A stretch of 32,319 nucleotides of DNA from Herpetosiphonaceae bacterium (GTDB lineage Bacteria > Chloroflexota > Chloroflexia > Chloroflexales > Kallotenuaceae). This document shows positions 1 through 9,599 of this stretch, one piece after another. The position numbers were made by a program, and so were the translations under genes. Location: the NCBI GenBank assembly GCA_013821605.1, contig JACDGP010000057.1:1-32319 (forward strand). Direction: 5' to 3'. Under the pieces are notes generated by a model that was not told the DNA's origin, made no database searches, and saw only the letters and a program-made list of their open reading frames with translations. Position 1 is the first letter of the stretch. Each line of letters begins with the position of its first letter.

Positions 1-631
1 CAACGAAACGCCAGCCGAGAAAGTCGGGATAGTCCATATGCGCCGCGTCCCATGAGCGGGCGCGCTGTAGATAGGTTTGCTGCACGATGATGAGCAGCGC
101 GGCAGCATCGAACAAGAAAAATAAGCTGATGGGAGGTTTAGGCGAGGCATAGGTCAAGTTGACGAAGAGCATCACGGCGTTGAGCAACACGACCCACCAC
201 GCCCAGCCATAGCGCAGCAGCATCCAGATCGAGGCATAGCCGAGCGCCCACGAGATCAATGCTAACACTGCCACAAAGAGGAGCAGATCATCACCGACTC
301 CACCCTGCGCTGCCAAGCGGCCGGCTACGATACCATGGATCAGTAATTCAAGAGCATGATCACGCCACGTCGTCAGCCCGGTATCCATCAGCGGTCCGAG
401 CATTTTCACGGTCCAGGCCAGACCCAACACTGCACTCAGTAAGTGCGCCAGATAGCCGGGCAGCCAACGGAAACGGGCAAAGACTGCGGCGACCAGAATG
501 CCGCCAATTGCAACCGGCGTGATGGCGGTCAGGCCATGCGCCCAATTTGAGAGGGCGACGCTTTGCACAACTGCAAAGGTCATGGCTGCCCCCAACAGCA
601 CCGATAAGGCCCAAGGGCCGTTCGCAGTCAT
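1..631 (-). CDS. TgpA-type transglutaminase-like membrane protein, N-terminal part (partial)
   Basis: The minus strand is open from an ATG at 631 to the left edge, so the 3' part lies outside the window. The 210 visible residues begin MTANGPWALS and hold about five hydrophobic helices separated by short loops, including a segment rich in L, V and A (YLAHLLSAVLGLAWTV) and a later FFLFDAAALLIIV helix. After the last helix comes ARSWDAAHMDYPDFLGW. This pattern matches the membrane domain (DUF3488) that precedes the external transglutaminase core in TgpA-like proteins. That core is not visible, so the family call rests on helix layout and the conserved-looking loop. An in-frame TTG at 691 could be the true start, adding 20 residues. 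Alternative: another multi-pass membrane protein. Confidence 0.6.
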   Translation of the reverse strand, partial: MTANGPWALSVLLGAAMTFAVVQSVALSNWAHGLTAITPVAIGGILVAAVFARFRWLPGYLAHLLSAVLGLAWTVKMLGPLMDTGLTTWRDHALELLIHGIVAGRLAAQGGVGDDLLLFVAVLALISWALGYASIWMLLRYGWAWWVVLLNAVMLFVNLTYASPKPPISLFFLFDAAALLIIVQQTYLQRARSWDAAHMDYPDFLGWRFV

Positions 632-730
632 CCAATGTTGGGGGGCGCGTTCGCGCGTAGCACGAAACGCTTGGGCAGTATCAGCTATCAATGCGTATCT
701 CGATCTTTATTTTTTAACCACTGCATTGTA

Positions 731-1522
731 TTAACCAGCGCCAACATGATTCGGTTTCATCAGGCCGAAGAGTGTCGCGGCATTGGTCCAGGTTGCGGCA
801 GCCACTTCTGCTACGGGCAGTCCACGCAGGACAGCAATCCGCTCGGCTATCTCGCGGACGTAGGCCGGCTCGTTGCGGCGTCCACGGTGGTTTTGCGGCG
901 CCAGATACGGGCAATCGGTCTCGATCAGTAGCCGATCAAGCGGCGTGCGTTGCGCGACCTCGTGCAGCTCTGCCGCCTTGGGAAAGGTCACGGGTCCCGA
1001 AAACGAAAGGTAGGCACCGAGTTCAAGGGCCAACTGGGCAAATTGCCAATCACCACTAAACGAGTGCATGACGATGCGCAAGCCCTGTGCGGCCTCCCGC
1101 AAGATCATGAGTGTATCGGCGTGTGCTTCGCGCGTATGGATGACCACCGGCAGATCCATTTCACGGGCAAGCGCTAATTGCCGGCGGAACAGCTCCGCTT
1201 GCAGCGAGCGGGGCGCACGGTCGTGGTGGTAATCCAGGCCAATTTCACCGAGTGCCACGACGCGGGGGTGGTGCAACATGGTCCGTAGCCGATCTAGCTC
1301 AGCAAGGCCGGTCTCGGAGGCATAGTGCGGCTGAATACCGGCGGTTGCCCAGATGTGGGGGTGTGCATCCGCCAAGTCAAGGGCCGCAACGCTGGTGGGC
1401 AGGTCATAGCCAATAGCGATCATCCGGGCTACGCCCGCTTCCGCTGCACGCTCAAGGACGGCAGCGCGATCACCATCGAATTGTGGGGCGAAGAGGTGGA
1501 CATGTGTGTCGATTAGTTGCAC
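731..1522 (-). CDS. tatD: TatD family metal-dependent DNase/hydrolase
   Basis: A 263-residue protein of normal TatD length. Metal-site motifs of the amidohydrolase-type TIM barrel are all present: the N-terminal DTHVH (H7, H9), EIGLDYH in the middle, HTREA, MHSFSG, and the C-terminal signature ETDCPYLAPQNHRGRRNEP. TatD proteins are cytoplasmic metal-dependent 3'-5' exonucleases linked to DNA quality control; the exact substrate here is not shown. The start is a GTG at 1522 with no Shine-Dalgarno in front. Instead a TGG-TAGAAT extended -10 lies so close that transcription would begin at or near the GTG, suggesting a leaderless mRNA. It is followed downstream by the TgpA-like gene, in the same direction, after a gap of 40 to 100 bases. 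Confidence 0.93.
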   Translation of the reverse strand: MQLIDTHVHLFAPQFDGDRAAVLERAAEAGVARMIAIGYDLPTSVAALDLADAHPHIWATAGIQPHYASETGLAELDRLRTMLHHPRVVALGEIGLDYHHDRAPRSLQAELFRRQLALAREMDLPVVIHTREAHADTLMILREAAQGLRIVMHSFSGDWQFAQLALELGAYLSFSGPVTFPKAAELHEVAQRTPLDRLLIETDCPYLAPQNHRGRRNEPAYVREIAERIAVLRGLPVAEVAAATWTNAATLFGLMKPNHVGAG

Positions 1523-1528
1523 AAGAGG

Positions 1529-1537
1529 ATTCTACCA
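1529..1537 (-). promoter_or_regulatory. Extended -10 promoter for tatD, likely leaderless
   Basis: On the minus strand TGG precedes TAGAAT, whose last base is 6 bases before the GTG start of tatD. No convincing -35 is seen 16-18 bases upstream. The placement predicts a transcript starting at the start codon. Confidence 0.45.
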
Positions 1538-1573
1538 GAGAACGAGGCGGGTCGCCGATGGCAGTATTTCAAC

Positions 1574-1607
1574 AAAAACGATCCGGGCACAGACCCAGAT
1601 CGTTTTT
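1574..1607 (-). terminator. Strong hairpin terminator after the secreted protein gene
   Basis: Perfect 10-bp arms AAAAACGATC / GATCGTTTTT enclose a 14-base interior that can itself pair GGG with CCC. The U-rich arm followed by more T gives a classic intrinsic terminator. It lies 17 bases after the stop of the minus-strand secreted protein gene, upstream of tatD, and would work in both directions. Confidence 0.85.
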
Positions 1608-1623
1608 GCTTTTAGGTGAAGAT

Positions 1624-4392
1624 TTAATGCGTTGCTACATCGTCGTAGAGGGTGTAGGTTGCATCACCGGCATAGTTATCGTCGTGCGAAATGAGCGTCA
1701 GGGTGTAGGAATGACCGGCTGTAACGGACGCACTCACTGACTGATAGGCCCCGGTATTGGTGCAGGTTTTTGCCAGCACGGTCGCAGTGGTGCCAGCAGT
1801 GTTGTCCTTCAGGGTCGCGGTCGCCCAGTCATAGGTAAGGGTGTCAGGGCAAACGACCCGGTAATAGAAGCTGAGCGCGGTTGCACCGGCCGGGGCCGTG
1901 AAGGTTTGGCTGATCGAGCTGTCACCGTTGGTGGGGCCGGTAGAGCCAACGAGGGCTGCATAGCTGCCAGTGTGGGCCGTTGTGCTGGTACTGGCGCTAC
2001 CCGTTGCAGTCCAACCGCTCAGGCTGCCCGTTTCGAAGGTACCATTGGTGATGCCTCCACCTCCGGAAGCAACTGAAAATGCTACATCGTCGTAGAGGGT
2101 GTAGGTTGCATCACCGGCATAATTATCGTCGTGCGAAATGAGCGTCAGGGTGTAGGAATGACCAGCCGTGACCGTAGTGGTCGCCTGCTGGTAGGCCCCA
2201 GTATTGGTGCAGGTTTTTGCCAGCACGGTCGCAGTGGTGCCAGCAGTGTTGTCCTTCAGGGTCGCGGTTGCCCAATCGTAGGTGATGGTGTCGGGACAAA
2301 CGACCCGGTAATAGAAGCTGAGCGCGGTTGCACCGGTCGGGGCCGTGAAGGTTTGGCTGATCGAGCTGTCGCCATTGGTCGGGCTGGTAGAGCCAACGAG
2401 GGCCGCATAACTCCCGCTGTGAGAGGTCGTACTGACGGAGGCGCTGCCCGCTACGGTCCAACCGCTCAGGCTGCCCGTCTCGAAGCCACCGTTCGTGATC
2501 CCCGATCCGCCACCAGAGCCATTGACGGTCAAAGTAACAGTCGTCGTATGGGTGGCCGACGCGCCGGTGCCGGTAACGGTGATGGTATAGGTACCGGGGG
2601 TCGTAGTCGACGAGGTGGAGATCGTTAGTGTGGAACTGCCGCCGGCTGTGACACTAGTCGGATTAAAGGTCGCGGTCGCGCCAGTCGGTAGACCCGTCGC
2701 ACTCAGCGAAACGGTCTGCGCCGATCCGCTGGTCACGGCGGTGGAAATGGTGCTCGTGCCACTTTGCCCTTGCGTTACGGTTATTGTGGAGGGATTGGCG
2801 CTGATTGAGAAATCATTAGTCGCTACGCTACCGCAGCTTGGGAACTTGAAGGAGCCGATGCGCGTGTGCCAGTTGAAGGTGCCGTTGGCGGGAATATACT
2901 CGTTGACGTACCAGAAGGTGCAGTTGTCGACCGGGTCCACTGTCATTTCGGTATAATCACCCCAGCGCGAAAGGCCCGTGGTTTGCGAGCCAGGTCCTGT
3001 GATGATGGTCGCTTCGCCTTGTGGCATTTGGCCTGCTGCGTCACCCACGAGGCGACCGGTGTAGCGAATGCCAGGGTGAAGCGAACTGCTTGAGGTACTA
3101 AAGCCGAGAGCCATATCACCCGACTGGTCCATGGCAATCGAGCCCATCCAGCGGTAGGTGCTATCTGGGGCATAGGTGCCTTGCTGGAAGACAGTGAGGT
3201 TAGCGCCACTTGGCCGGAGTTCGTACCAGCGCACGCCGACGCTGCTGCCAGCGGTAATGCTGTGATTGACGACGAGCGCCTCATGATCACCGAAGTTGCG
3301 GTACGCAAGACGATACATCAACCGGTCGGACAGCGAGTCCAACTGTTGCGTGGTACCGCTCTGCGGGATACAGGTCCCGCCGCTACACGCCTCGCTAAAT
3401 GCCGCAACGGGCAAGGTTGTCGGCCCAGTGAGGGTACTGTTGGCCGGCGTGGCGAAATCGACGTGGAACTTCCAGTAGGCCAATGAATTGGCAGCGGTGG
3501 GCGAAATGGCGACGAACCATTCCGGGGCACCGCTCGGCGGCGTGTTCGTGCCGTCTAGCGTGGCAGGCAGCGCGGTATCTTCGACGCTCGTGGCCATGAA
3601 GCACACCTGGGTGGACGCAGTGCCAGCTACCATCGCCGCGCGGTTGTAAGCGCACAGATTGGTGCCGAGGGCGGCCGTGCCAGCCGGATTAAACATGTTG
3701 AAGCTAACATAGTAGGCGTCAGGCCAGATCCCCATCTTCGGGTAGTCCGGGAAGTTCGTGTATGAGAAACTGTAGCGGTTCCAACTGCCGGTGGCATCGC
3801 TCGTCGTGGAGACGGCCACGCATTCGAGGTAGGGCGTCGTGCTGACCGAAAACTGTGTTACCACCCAGCGCGAGGAGATAGAATCCCAGAGCACGGTGCC
3901 ATCGCCATCGTTGTTGGTCTGACAGCCGCCACCAAAGCCGGACCACAGGGTATTAGTGGCCTCCGGCCCGAGGAGTGATGTACCGCTCTTGTTAAAAACC
4001 TGGAGACGGCTATTCACGAGCTCGACGTACTGCGTGCTGCCTATGGCTCCGTCGTTGTCGGGGGGTGCACTCCCATTGGCACCGATACCTTCGAAGTTGG
4101 TGGCAGGAGTGGGGATGCGCCTGATTGCTGGCCGACCGCTCGTGTCGCTGGCAGCAACGCCGGTCGAAGTCGTATGCCGAGTCAGTGCAGGATACGCTCG
4201 GCTCGGAGTGTGGGACGGCGGGATAGCCCGTAAGGGCGGCGACGTGTCGTGATGGACCTCAGAATTGACTGTGACCTGCTGGTTAGCGGGGGGTCCACCC
4301 TTGTCGACGGCCAAAGCGGTCCCTGGAAGTGCTGAGAAGAGGAGTGCGAGGACGGTGGCGAACGTTCCAACGAGTCCAACCCTGATACGCAT
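1624..4392 (-). CDS. Large secreted protein with Ig-like domain and two duplicated C-terminal modules
   Basis: The ATG at 4392 is chosen over one 24 codons upstream because AGGAGGT sits 5 bases before it, giving 922 residues. Residues 1-28 form a signal peptide (MRIRVG, hydrophobic core, cleavage after ALA). Residues about 80-525 form one large domain, starting near NFEGIGANG and PPDNDGAIGSTQYVELVN, with repeated aromatic and Gly/Asp turns suggestive of a beta-propeller; I do not recognise a catalytic family. Residues about 526-627 are an Ig-like domain rich in Ser/Thr (ISANPSTITVTQGQSG). Two near-identical modules follow, each beginning ITNGxFETGSLSGW and ending YTLYDDVA, resembling jelly-roll carbohydrate-binding modules. 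Probably extracellular polymer or surface binding. It is a single gene with its own terminator, divergent from the P450 gene. Confidence 0.85.
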   Translation of the reverse strand: MRIRVGLVGTFATVLALLFSALPGTALAVDKGGPPANQQVTVNSEVHHDTSPPLRAIPPSHTPSRAYPALTRHTTSTGVAASDTSGRPAIRRIPTPATNFEGIGANGSAPPDNDGAIGSTQYVELVNSRLQVFNKSGTSLLGPEATNTLWSGFGGGCQTNNDGDGTVLWDSISSRWVVTQFSVSTTPYLECVAVSTTSDATGSWNRYSFSYTNFPDYPKMGIWPDAYYVSFNMFNPAGTAALGTNLCAYNRAAMVAGTASTQVCFMATSVEDTALPATLDGTNTPPSGAPEWFVAISPTAANSLAYWKFHVDFATPANSTLTGPTTLPVAAFSEACSGGTCIPQSGTTQQLDSLSDRLMYRLAYRNFGDHEALVVNHSITAGSSVGVRWYELRPSGANLTVFQQGTYAPDSTYRWMGSIAMDQSGDMALGFSTSSSSLHPGIRYTGRLVGDAAGQMPQGEATIITGPGSQTTGLSRWGDYTEMTVDPVDNCTFWYVNEYIPANGTFNWHTRIGSFKFPSCGSVATNDFSISANPSTITVTQGQSGTSTISTAVTSGSAQTVSLSATGLPTGATATFNPTSVTAGGSSTLTISTSSTTTPGTYTITVTGTGASATHTTTVTLTVNGSGGGSGITNGGFETGSLSGWTVAGSASVSTTSHSGSYAALVGSTSPTNGDSSISQTFTAPTGATALSFYYRVVCPDTITYDWATATLKDNTAGTTATVLAKTCTNTGAYQQATTTVTAGHSYTLTLISHDDNYAGDATYTLYDDVAFSVASGGGGITNGTFETGSLSGWTATGSASTSTTAHTGSYAALVGSTGPTNGDSSISQTFTAPAGATALSFYYRVVCPDTLTYDWATATLKDNTAGTTATVLAKTCTNTGAYQSVSASVTAGHSYTLTLISHDDNYAGDATYTLYDDVATH
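1631..2504 (-). repeat. Tandem duplication of a 447-bp coding module
   Basis: The stretch from 1634 matches the stretch from 2081 almost base for base over roughly 420 bases; for example GCTACATCGTCGTAGAGGG occurs at both places. The period is 447 bp, exactly 149 codons, so the frame is kept. Both copies code for the C-terminal jelly-roll-like modules of the secreted protein. Confidence 0.9.
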
Positions 4393-4457
4393 CACGTACC
4401 TCCTGGTAGCAGTCAGCCGAGCGGCGACTGCAAACTGGCCCATCCATACTAGCGCTG

Positions 4458-4485
4458 CTGTCAAGTGTCGCTTTTAGCATATACT
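4458..4485 (+). promoter_or_regulatory. Possible P450 promoter
   Basis: CTGTCA at 4458-4463 and TATACT at 4480-4485 are separated by 16 bases. Transcription would start about 14 bases before the P450 ATG, leaving room for its GGAATAGG ribosome binding site. The -35 matches consensus at four of six positions. Confidence 0.4.
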
Positions 4486-4505
4486 TCCCACAAAGGAATA
4501 GGTGT

Positions 4506-5864
4506 ATGCCAAAAACTGTTGAGCAACTACCGGTGCTTGAGCTTCCCTGGGACAACGTGATGGCCGGCGAACTGCCGACAATGCTCGCTCAAATGGCGAC
4601 GGAGCAGGGACCGATCTTTCAGGTGCCGGTCGACGACGCGGATGAGGCCAATATTTTTATGGTCGGCCCCGAAGCCAATCGCTTTGTGCTCCATACGCAC
4701 CGCGAGCACTTTAGCCATGACAAAGGCTGGACGCCAATTATAGGTGACGATTTCGGCCACGGCCTGCTGAATATGGACGACCCCGAGCACGCGCGCCATC
4801 GCAAGATGTGGAATCCAGCCTTTACCAGCGCGTGTATGGAAGCGTACGTGCCCCTGATGCAGGCAGTAATTGCCGACAGGGCACGGCGCTGGCCGGAGCG
4901 TGGGGTGGTAGATATGCAGGACGAGAGTCGCCAGATTACCTTCGGCGTGGCCGCGACGGTGCTGGCCGGTTTTCATAGTGGGGTTGAGGTGGATAGGCTC
5001 CGTGAGCTATTTTATACGATGCTGCACGGCTTTGATGAGGCGCGAGACAACTGGGATAGCTATGCAGCACGGGCCGCAGCGGCGCGGGGCGAACTAGTCA
5101 GAACGCTGTTGCAACTGATTGCGCGACGTCGGGCGATGCCGCTGGCAGATAGCCCGCGCGATGTGTTGAGCGTGATCGTGCATGCGCGGGATGAGGACGG
5201 CGAGCCACTGACCGATGTACAGGTGCTAGCGCATCTTAATATTTTGTTGGTCGCCGGACATGAGACGACGACTACCTTGGGTGGCTGGGTGCTGTACCGG
5301 CTGGCAACGCAGCCTAAGCTATGGCAGCGGGTTCAAGCGGAAGTGGCCAGAGGGACTCAGGAGGATGGAACAATTACGGCAGAGACCTTGCGCGGTCTGA
5401 GGCTGCTCGATATGGTGATTCGCGAGACCGGGCGGCTGAACTCACCGGTGATTAATGTGCCGCGCGGGGTCGTTAGCCCTTTCGAGTTCGGAGGGTATCA
5501 GATTCCGGCGGGCCGGCAAGTGCGGTTGGGGCTCGCTGCCAGCCACCGCTTGCCTAGCGTTTGGCGTGAGCCCGAGCGCTTTGACCCCGAGCGCTTTGCG
5601 CCACCACGCGAAGAGGATAAGCGCCAGCCATATGCGCTGGTTACCTTCGGCGGTGGACCACGGGTGTGCATCGGGATTAACTTCGCGCAGATCGAGGTCA
5701 AAGCGCTGGTGGCGCATGTGATCCAACACTATGACTTGGCCACGGCCAGCGACCAGATGCCGATCCATACCGGCTGGTGGACGGCGGAAGTACCGGGCGG
5801 TATTCCGATGCGGGTCACAGGGAGAACGACCGTTGGGGACGAGCGGGAGGTGGCTCGTCCCTAA
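4506..5864 (+). CDS. Cytochrome P450
   Basis: A soluble, bacterial-type P450 monooxygenase of 452 residues. The I-helix oxygen-activation motif AGHETT is at 250-255, the K-helix E307-T-G-R310 (ExxR), the FDPERF segment follows, and the heme loop FGGGPRVCIG spans 381-390 with C388 as the axial thiolate ligand. The protein has no N-terminal membrane anchor, so it should be cytoplasmic and need a separate ferredoxin and reductase; none is encoded in this window. The ATG at 4506 has GGAATAGG upstream. Substrate cannot be deduced from the sequence. It is transcribed away from the secreted protein gene and converges on the DUF2087 regulator gene, whose stop lies 10 bases from its own. No dedicated biosynthetic partners are adjacent. 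Confidence 0.95.
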   Translation: MPKTVEQLPVLELPWDNVMAGELPTMLAQMATEQGPIFQVPVDDADEANIFMVGPEANRFVLHTHREHFSHDKGWTPIIGDDFGHGLLNMDDPEHARHRKMWNPAFTSACMEAYVPLMQAVIADRARRWPERGVVDMQDESRQITFGVAATVLAGFHSGVEVDRLRELFYTMLHGFDEARDNWDSYAARAAAARGELVRTLLQLIARRRAMPLADSPRDVLSVIVHARDEDGEPLTDVQVLAHLNILLVAGHETTTTLGGWVLYRLATQPKLWQRVQAEVARGTQEDGTITAETLRGLRLLDMVIRETGRLNSPVINVPRGVVSPFEFGGYQIPAGRQVRLGLAASHRLPSVWREPERFDPERFAPPREEDKRQPYALVTFGGGPRVCIGINFAQIEVKALVAHVIQHYDLATASDQMPIHTGWWTAEVPGGIPMRVTGRTTVGDEREVARP

Positions 5865-5865
5865 A

Positions 5866-5900
5866 GGCTTAAGCTATTCAGGCAGCCAGTAGCTTGAGCC
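5866..5900. terminator. Hairpin between convergent P450 and regulator genes
   Basis: GGCTTAAGCTA at 5866-5876 pairs with TAGCTTGAGCC at 5890-5900, with one G-T position and a 13-base loop. It spans the tail of the regulator gene and the end of the P450 gene, where a shared terminator is expected, but no T-run follows. Confidence 0.4.
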
Positions 5901-6479
5901 GTTCCTTTCACGCTGCAACTGACCGGCGTCAACAAGCTCACGCCGCAGTGTGACCGGGTCACCGAAGGTATGCCATTGGCTGAGCAGGTCGTTGACCTCA
6001 CGCTCGGTATAGCGCCGTTCCGCCTCGAAATGGTCAGTCAGGTAGTTGAGCACGACTTGCCGTTCACGCTGTTTGCTTGGCCATCTGGTGATACGACCCT
6101 CAGCATCCGACAGGTGACGCAGTTCGGGCACCGTCTCGGTCGTCTCGACCGGTACTGGCTGGTCTCCCTCGGCCAACAACCGTTCCAGGGCCTGGAAGGT
6201 ATCCTCGATATGCTGCTGCTCGACGCGGTAGAGCTTGAGCGCGCCCTGGCTACGCCGTTCACGCAAAAAGCCGGCTGACCGGAGTTGATGTAGCTGGCGT
6301 GAGGCGCTCGACTGACTCAACCCTAAAGCGGTCATGATCTCTTGAGCATTCAACTCAGCCCGCTCCGTAAAGAGGTGCAGAATCTGTAGGCGCGTGTCGT
6401 CTGCCAGGGCAGTTAAGCGCGCCAGCAGTTCACGCCGTCCAACCGGCGAGGTACGTAGTCCAACTGTTTGAAAGGTCAT
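5874..6479 (-). CDS. ArsR-type transcriptional regulator with C-terminal DUF2087 domain
   Basis: The ATG at 6479 is preferred to one five codons upstream because GAGGAG lies 7 bases before it; the protein is 201 residues. Residues about 15-95 form an ArsR-like winged helix: LARLTALADDTRLQILHLF, then the recognition region LGLSQSSASRQLHQLRSAG and a basic wing RERRSQGALKLYRV. Residues about 130-201 (VLNYLTDHFEAERRYTEREV through QRERNGSSYWLPE) match the DUF2087 module found at the end of such regulators. No metal-binding cysteines are seen, so it is unlikely to be a metal sensor. It faces away from the lipoprotein gene and may control itself through the inverted repeat just upstream. Confidence 0.85.
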   Translation of the reverse strand: MTFQTVGLRTSPVGRRELLARLTALADDTRLQILHLFTERAELNAQEIMTALGLSQSSASRQLHQLRSAGFLRERRSQGALKLYRVEQQHIEDTFQALERLLAEGDQPVPVETTETVPELRHLSDAEGRITRWPSKQRERQVVLNYLTDHFEAERRYTEREVNDLLSQWHTFGDPVTLRRELVDAGQLQRERNGSSYWLPE

Positions 6480-6500
6480 TTTATGACTCCTCATTTATTC

Positions 6501-6515
6501 ATTTATGCACATAAT
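6501..6515. promoter_or_regulatory. Candidate operator upstream of the DUF2087 regulator
   Basis: ATTTATGCACATAAT contains the inverted repeat TTATG-CA-CATAA, 22 bases upstream of the regulator's ATG in an AT-rich stretch. Its position fits autoregulation by an ArsR-type dimer. It is short, so it may be chance. Confidence 0.35.
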
Positions 6516-6644
6516 CAGTATAGGTACTATAGCACGATGAAAAAAGTAGCGCAAGAGGGTAGGCACATGGTTTTTGTGTTACGATCTTTGGTTGGGTGCT
6601 GCACATGCTTTGGAGTTGAGTGCCCAGGGACAGAAGGTCATTTA

Positions 6645-7745
6645 ATGAAAGCAAGTAAGATGCTCTTACGATTTCGTTTGGTTATGATAGTCGCTCTGCT
6701 CGCGTTGCTGGTGGGATGCGGAGGGACAGGGACAGGCACGTTAGGCTTCGGTCGAACAACAGGAGGTGGGACAGCAGGAGCAGTAAGCGGTTGTCCTGAT
6801 GCGCCCGGTCCAATCACGGGCCCGCTCGTCTTTGGAGCTAATCAGAACGGCTTAGCGGCGATAGCACTTGATGGGAGCAATGTTATGACGCTCGTGAAGC
6901 CATCGATTAATGACCGCGCGTATGATCCATTTTGGTCGCCCGATGGAAAAACGCTCGCATATACGTTCGCTCGGCCTTCTACGAATCCGAATCTCTCATG
7001 GCTCCAAGTAGGCATGATCTGTGGGCTGGACCAGGCGACGGGCAAGGGACGGGTCTTGTTGCAGGCTGTGAGCCCCAGCGAGTCGCTCGAGGATGCGACC
7101 TGGACGCCGGACGGGAAGGGTTTCATCGTGACGCATCACCAGCCACAGCTTGACAGCCAGGGCAATTATAGCGGCGATGACGTCGCGTTGCAGCGGATCG
7201 ATCAAGGGGGTAAGCCACAAACGATCATGAAGGATGCGACGAGTCCGATGCTGTCGGCGGATGGACAGCACCTAGTATACGTGCATGTCGATCCTAATAC
7301 GAATGCCATGATCCTGATGGTGGCCGGAGCAGATGGACGAAATCCGCAAGCCTTGACCAACCAACGCTCGGCCTTTATCACGATCGTAAATCCGCACTGG
7401 TCGCCTGCTGGATCACAAATCGTCTTTACGGCCAGCGGTGGGGCAAGCAAGGCCGAAGCAGCTCCGGCACGTGGGCGCTCACTCGTGGAGCGATTATTGG
7501 GAATCGATGTCGCTGAGGCGCATGGCCTGCCATCAGATTTGTGGATGATAGGGGCGGATGGGCAAAACCTGCAGCGCTTGACGAACAAAGGGCTCGACGA
7601 TCCACGAGCCACCTGGAGTCCTGATGGGCACTCAATTGTGTTTGTCGGCGGCGGTTTCGGCGGCATCTTCCGGATCGACCCGGCAACGAAGAGTGAACAA
7701 ATGCTGTCGAAGCAGGGCTATTACGGCGGCATTGCACTAAAGTAA
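6645..7745 (+). CDS. PD40/TolB-like beta-propeller lipoprotein
   Basis: The ATG at 6645 (GAAGGT 7 bases before) is chosen over in-frame starts up to 59 codons upstream, because it places a lipoprotein signal at the N-terminus: basic MKASKMLLRFR, a hydrophobic stretch, then LLVGC with the lipobox cysteine. The 366-residue protein then has a Gly/Thr-rich linker and repeated WD40-like PD40 blades: FWSPDGKTLAYTF, TWTPDGKGFIV, MLSADGQHLVY, HWSPAGSQIVF and TWSPDGHSIVFVGG, alternating with ALDGSN, GADGRNPQALT and GADGQNLQRLT strands. This is the TolB C-terminal type of propeller, here tethered to the outer face of the membrane. Its ligand is unknown. There is a single Pro/Ala-rich insertion near residues 265-280. 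Confidence 0.88.
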   Translation: MKASKMLLRFRLVMIVALLALLVGCGGTGTGTLGFGRTTGGGTAGAVSGCPDAPGPITGPLVFGANQNGLAAIALDGSNVMTLVKPSINDRAYDPFWSPDGKTLAYTFARPSTNPNLSWLQVGMICGLDQATGKGRVLLQAVSPSESLEDATWTPDGKGFIVTHHQPQLDSQGNYSGDDVALQRIDQGGKPQTIMKDATSPMLSADGQHLVYVHVDPNTNAMILMVAGADGRNPQALTNQRSAFITIVNPHWSPAGSQIVFTASGGASKAEAAPARGRSLVERLLGIDVAEAHGLPSDLWMIGADGQNLQRLTNKGLDDPRATWSPDGHSIVFVGGGFGGIFRIDPATKSEQMLSKQGYYGGIALK

Positions 7746-7781
7746 GGCGTGGATTTTCGGCTCCAGAGCCGCGTCCACGCC
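7746..7781. terminator. Bidirectional terminator between lipoprotein gene and pyrG
   Basis: GGCGTGGA at 7746-7753 pairs with TCCACGCC at 7774-7781, and an inner stem CGGCTC-CA-GAGCCG stacks within. The hairpin starts directly after the lipoprotein stop codon and lies 8 bases from the end of pyrG, in the gap between convergent genes. GTCGTTT follows on the plus strand. Confidence 0.75.
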
Positions 7782-7788
7782 TCGTCGT

Positions 7789-9450
<1,662 letters not shown>

Positions 9451-9474
9451 CTACCAAGGGCCGATTAAAAGCTG

Positions 9475-9502
9475 AAGGGGAAGGTCAGTTGACCTTCCCC
9501 TT
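9475..9502 (-). terminator. Hairpin terminator/attenuator in the pyrG leader
   Basis: Perfect 13-bp arms AAGGGGAAGGTCA / TGACCTTCCCCTT separated by 2 bases. On the minus strand the hairpin is followed by CAGCTTTTAA. It lies only 33 bases before the pyrG ATG. That is too close for a full promoter plus ribosome binding site in between, so it is either a leader attenuator of pyrG or the end of the upstream operon, or both. Confidence 0.7.
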
Positions 9503-9563
9503 TATCGCTGAGACAATCTTCGTTGCGCGTTTCCCGCCGGTACTTGTATACCCACGGATCTAT

Positions 9564-9572
9564 AGTATACCA
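9564..9572 (-). promoter_or_regulatory. Extended -10 promoter for pyrG
   Basis: TGG-TATACT on the minus strand, 28 bases after the stop of the upstream metallo-beta-lactamase-fold gene. Transcription would start near 9557 and give a 5' leader of about 115 bases that includes the 9475-9502 hairpin. No good -35 is present, as is usual for extended -10 promoters. Confidence 0.5.
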
Positions 9573-9599
9573 TGTTTGCGCAACACTTTCCTCGGTTCC

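Noticed and set aside
2131-2628. 165-codon plus-strand frame opposite the duplicated modules
   Set aside because: Composition (Gly/Arg-rich) is that of an antisense shadow of the Ser/Thr-rich coding strand.
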